From assembly GCA_036003365.1 (NCBI GenBank), contig DASYSL010000093.1:1-16359 (forward strand): a stretch of 16,359 bases of DNA. The letters are read 5' to 3'. Below the pieces are notes generated by a model. That model was not told the DNA's origin. It searched no databases and saw only the letters and a program-made list of their open reading frames with translations. Source of the stretch: DASYSL01 sp036003365 (GTDB lineage: Bacteria; Eisenbacteria; RBG-16-71-46; DASYSL01). Of this stretch, positions 14,105 through 16,359 are shown in pieces (within the stretch, counting starts at the first letter, position 1; the number at the start of each line of letters is the position of its first letter). A program made the position numbers and the translations under genes.

Positions 14105-16336
14105 ATGCAGCGTTCGAGATTGTTCGCGTTTTCTTCCGTCTTCATCTTTTCGGGAATCGTTGCCGCGACGGCGCTCACGCCGGTGGCGTGGTCGGCGTGC
14201 CAGCCCGATTCTCTCTTCTCGTTTCCCGCCGGGGCCTATTTCGTCGGGCCGACTCCGCATGACGCGGTGATCGCCGACTTCAACGGCGACGGCATCCCCG
14301 ACGTGGCGGTGGTGAACGCGGGAGTGGGATCGGGCAGCGGGCTCGCCAACACGGTTTCTATTCGCCTCGGACTGGGTAGCGGCGCTCTCGGTCTCGAGAG
14401 CCACTTCCCGACCGAGACACGGCCCTATGGAATCGCGACCGCGGACTTCAACGGCGACGGGATCCTCGATCTCGCCGTGAGCTGCAACGTGTCGAACACG
14501 GTCGATATTCTTGTGGGCCAGGGTTCGGGCGGAAAGGGCGATGGAACCTTCGCGCCCTACGTCACGTTCCCCTCCGGCCCGACGCCCTACCGCCTCGCGG
14601 TCGGCGACTACAACGGCGACGGCAAGCTCGATCTCGTAGTGCTCAACAACACGTACTCCACTCCAGGTCTCAGCGTTCTCCTGGCGACGGGCGGTCCGGG
14701 CACCGTCGGCTTCGCCGGCCCCGCTTTCCTTCCGCTGTCCAGCGCGCCCGCCGGACTTACGACCGCGGACTTCAACGAGGACGGGATCCTCGATCTCGCG
14801 GCGACGGTGTACGACGGCGGACACTTGGCGATCTTGCTCGGCCACGGAAGCAGCGGCGCCGGAAACGGCACATTCGGTGCGCCCACCTACTACAACACCA
14901 CCGATGGCGCGTTCGACGTGCAGGCCGCCGATCTCAACAACGACGGCATTCTCGACCTCGTGACCAGCGGCAACGGCGGCGGCGTCGACGTCCACCTCGG
15001 CCTGGGAAGCGGCGGGGTGGGCAACGGTACCTTCAGTAGCGCGTCGCCCATCGGTGGCGGAAACGTCTCCGACAACGAGATCGGTGACTTCGACGGCAAT
15101 GGAACCCTCGATATCGCCGTCTCCACCGGCCCACGCAACTCGGTCTACACGTTCGCCGGCCTCGGCGATGGAACTTTCGCTCTACCCGCGGCGCACGCAG
15201 TGGGCAACTTCTGCATCGGTTTGGCGAAGGGCGATCTCGACGGAGACGGCCATCCCGACTTGGTCTCCGTGGCCTATCAGGGTTCCGAGATTCGCACCCT
15301 GCTCACCGGTTGTCCGCCGCCACCGCCGAGTCCCAATCCGCACCTCGACAAGGTGCGTGACGTGCCCAACGACCAAGGCGGCAAGGTGTTTGTGCTCTGG
15401 CGGGCGAGCGCGCAGGACGGTTTGACCGGAACGTCCGTGAACAGTTATCGCATCTGGCGTCGGGTGCCGTATCTCGCTCCGTCGGTGCTGAACGGGGCAG
15501 CGGCTCTCGACGGGCGCGGCAGCCGGGTTGGCTACGCTTCTTTGGCCACGGCGTCCGGACTCACCCGCACCGACAGCGGCGTCATCACGTACTGGGAGGC
15601 GTTGGCCACGCTTCCGGCTCAGCAGCTGCCGGCCTACGGCTATACGGCCGCGACCACGCAGGATTCATTGCCCGGAAGCAATCCGTTTACCGCGTTCTTC
15701 GTCACGGCCCTGACCGCCGATCCCAACACGTTCTACAACTCGAACGTGGACAGCGGCTACTCGGTGGACAACATCCCGCCGCCGCCGCCGGCTCAGTTCC
15801 AACTCTCGTATACGAGCCAGGGCGCGGCCTTGCAGTGGCTCGGTGCCACGGTCGGCGACCTCAAGTGCTACCGGCTCTATCGCGGCACGACGGCGAACTT
15901 CGCGCCCGACGCGAGCAACCTGCTCGTGGACCAGATGGCGCTCACGTACGTAGATCAAGGCGGAGCGCCGGGCTGGTTCTACAAGCTCGCGGCGGTGGAT
16001 CAGCACGAGAACTACAGCGACTTCGATGTCGCAGGGTCGGCTGGGGCGGTGAGCGCCGAGACCCACCTGTCGTTCGCGATCAAGGGACCGTGGCCGAACC
16101 CGGCCCCCTCCGGCGTGTTCAACGTGTCGGTGACGCATCCGTACGAGGGCCGCGTCACGGTCGAGGTCTTCGATGTGCGCGGGAGCCGCGTGTTCGTGCG
16201 CCAGCTCGAGAACGCGAAACCGGGCACCGACAGCTTCGCGATCGGCGCGGGCCGGGCGCTGCGCGCCGGGCTCTACCTCGTCCGCGCGAGCAACGGCCCG
16301 GAGAGCAAGGAGCTCAAGACGCTGGTTCTGCACTAG
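14105..16336 (+). CDS. Secreted seven-repeat FG-GAP/VCBS beta-propeller protein with T9SS-like C-terminal domain
   Basis: A 743-residue exported protein. It has an N-terminal signal peptide (R3, R5, hydrophobic core 6-24, cleavage near residue 30-31). Seven FG-GAP/VCBS repeats follow, with calcium-loop motifs of the D-x-N/D-x-D/N-G-x-x-D type starting at D58, D114, D168, D222, D276, D328 and D377. The spacing of 49-56 residues fits a seven-bladed integrin-like propeller. A proline-rich linker (403-412) leads to two Fn3-like segments (about 412-555 and 560-655). The C-terminal 85 residues, starting GPWPNPAPSGVFNVSV and ending GLYLVRASNG with a basic short tail, match the FlgD-like / type IX sorting-domain pattern. 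I chose ATG 14105 for its GGAGG at 14094-14098 and because the signal peptide starts there. It probably acts at the cell surface in adhesion or binding. A specific ligand is not known. Confidence 0.9.
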   Translation: MQRSRLFAFSSVFIFSGIVAATALTPVAWSACQPDSLFSFPAGAYFVGPTPHDAVIADFNGDGIPDVAVVNAGVGSGSGLANTVSIRLGLGSGALGLESHFPTETRPYGIATADFNGDGILDLAVSCNVSNTVDILVGQGSGGKGDGTFAPYVTFPSGPTPYRLAVGDYNGDGKLDLVVLNNTYSTPGLSVLLATGGPGTVGFAGPAFLPLSSAPAGLTTADFNEDGILDLAATVYDGGHLAILLGHGSSGAGNGTFGAPTYYNTTDGAFDVQAADLNNDGILDLVTSGNGGGVDVHLGLGSGGVGNGTFSSASPIGGGNVSDNEIGDFDGNGTLDIAVSTGPRNSVYTFAGLGDGTFALPAAHAVGNFCIGLAKGDLDGDGHPDLVSVAYQGSEIRTLLTGCPPPPPSPNPHLDKVRDVPNDQGGKVFVLWRASAQDGLTGTSVNSYRIWRRVPYLAPSVLNGAAALDGRGSRVGYASLATASGLTRTDSGVITYWEALATLPAQQLPAYGYTAATTQDSLPGSNPFTAFFVTALTADPNTFYNSNVDSGYSVDNIPPPPPAQFQLSYTSQGAALQWLGATVGDLKCYRLYRGTTANFAPDASNLLVDQMALTYVDQGGAPGWFYKLAAVDQHENYSDFDVAGSAGAVSAETHLSFAIKGPWPNPAPSGVFNVSVTHPYEGRVTVEVFDVRGSRVFVRQLENAKPGTDSFAIGAGRALRAGLYLVRASNGPESKELKTLVLH
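14436..14799 (+). repeat. Near-identical 40-nt DNA repeat between propeller repeats 2 and 4
   Basis: 14436-14475 and 14760-14799 match at 38 of 40 bases, differing only in the codon after the motif AAC (GGC versus GAG). Synonymous positions are also identical. The other propeller repeats match at protein level only, so this pair points to a recent internal duplication or gene conversion. Confidence 0.6.
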
Positions 16337-16359
16337 CCGCGATCCCATGGCGATGAAGA

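Noticed and set aside
16337..16359. ATG codons at 16347 and 16353 as the start of another gene
   Set aside because: Only a few codons are visible before the window ends, too little to support a call.

Overview
High-GC bacterial chromosome (no phage, IS, CRISPR, tRNA or rRNA seen). Gene density, heavy use of G/C-ending codons, a two-subunit glycyl-tRNA synthetase and a secreted FG-GAP/VCBS protein ending in a T9SS-like (FlgD-like) C-terminal domain suggest a member of the Eisenbacteria or another FCB-related or Gemmatimonadota-like lineage. That placement is an inference; no taxonomic marker was compared.

Layout. (1) 3-437: 3' end of a DUF1223 (thioredoxin-like) protein. (2) 438-890: a 453-nt intergenic region holding two copies of a 15-bp palindromic repeat, a perfect 16-bp palindrome, a good extended -10 promoter (653-681) and a roughly 200-nt leader with several adjacent stem-loops. 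(3) 891-12383: ten tightly packed plus-strand genes, spaced or overlapping by -29 to +32 nt: phoH, a PgpH-like 7TM-HD phosphodiesterase, ybeY, two tandem CNNM/CBS/CorC transporter-like proteins, a DUF502 membrane protein, recO, glyQ, glyS and a GT4 glycosyltransferase. They are probably one operon or a few overlapping transcription units. (4) 12352-13957, minus strand: a FemAB/CelD-like acyltransferase and an upstream GNAT gene, overlapping by 14 nt and converging on the glycosyltransferase with a 32-bp 3' overlap. (5) 13958-14104: a divergent promoter region. (6) 14105-16336: a secreted seven-repeat FG-GAP propeller protein with Fn3-like segments and a C-terminal sorting-type domain. The last 23 nt hold nothing that can be called.

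How it fits together. The order phoH - HD phosphodiesterase - ybeY - ... - recO - glyQ - glyS is the same as the well-known Firmicutes cluster (B. subtilis phoH-yqfF-yqfG-dgkA-cdd-era-recO-glyQ-glyS), but here the dgkA-cdd-era block is replaced by two CNNM proteins and a DUF502 protein. The core is RNA processing, ribosome maturation and translation (PhoH, YbeY, GlyQS) with DNA repair (RecO), joined to membrane and ion or nucleotide-signalling proteins. The glycosyltransferase and the two acyltransferases suggest a small cell-envelope module.

I found no convincing new defence or mobile system. The items most worth checking are the tandem operator-like repeat and structured leader ahead of phoH, the PgpH-like protein without its extracellular domain, the era-region replacement, and the overlapping convergent 3' ends.
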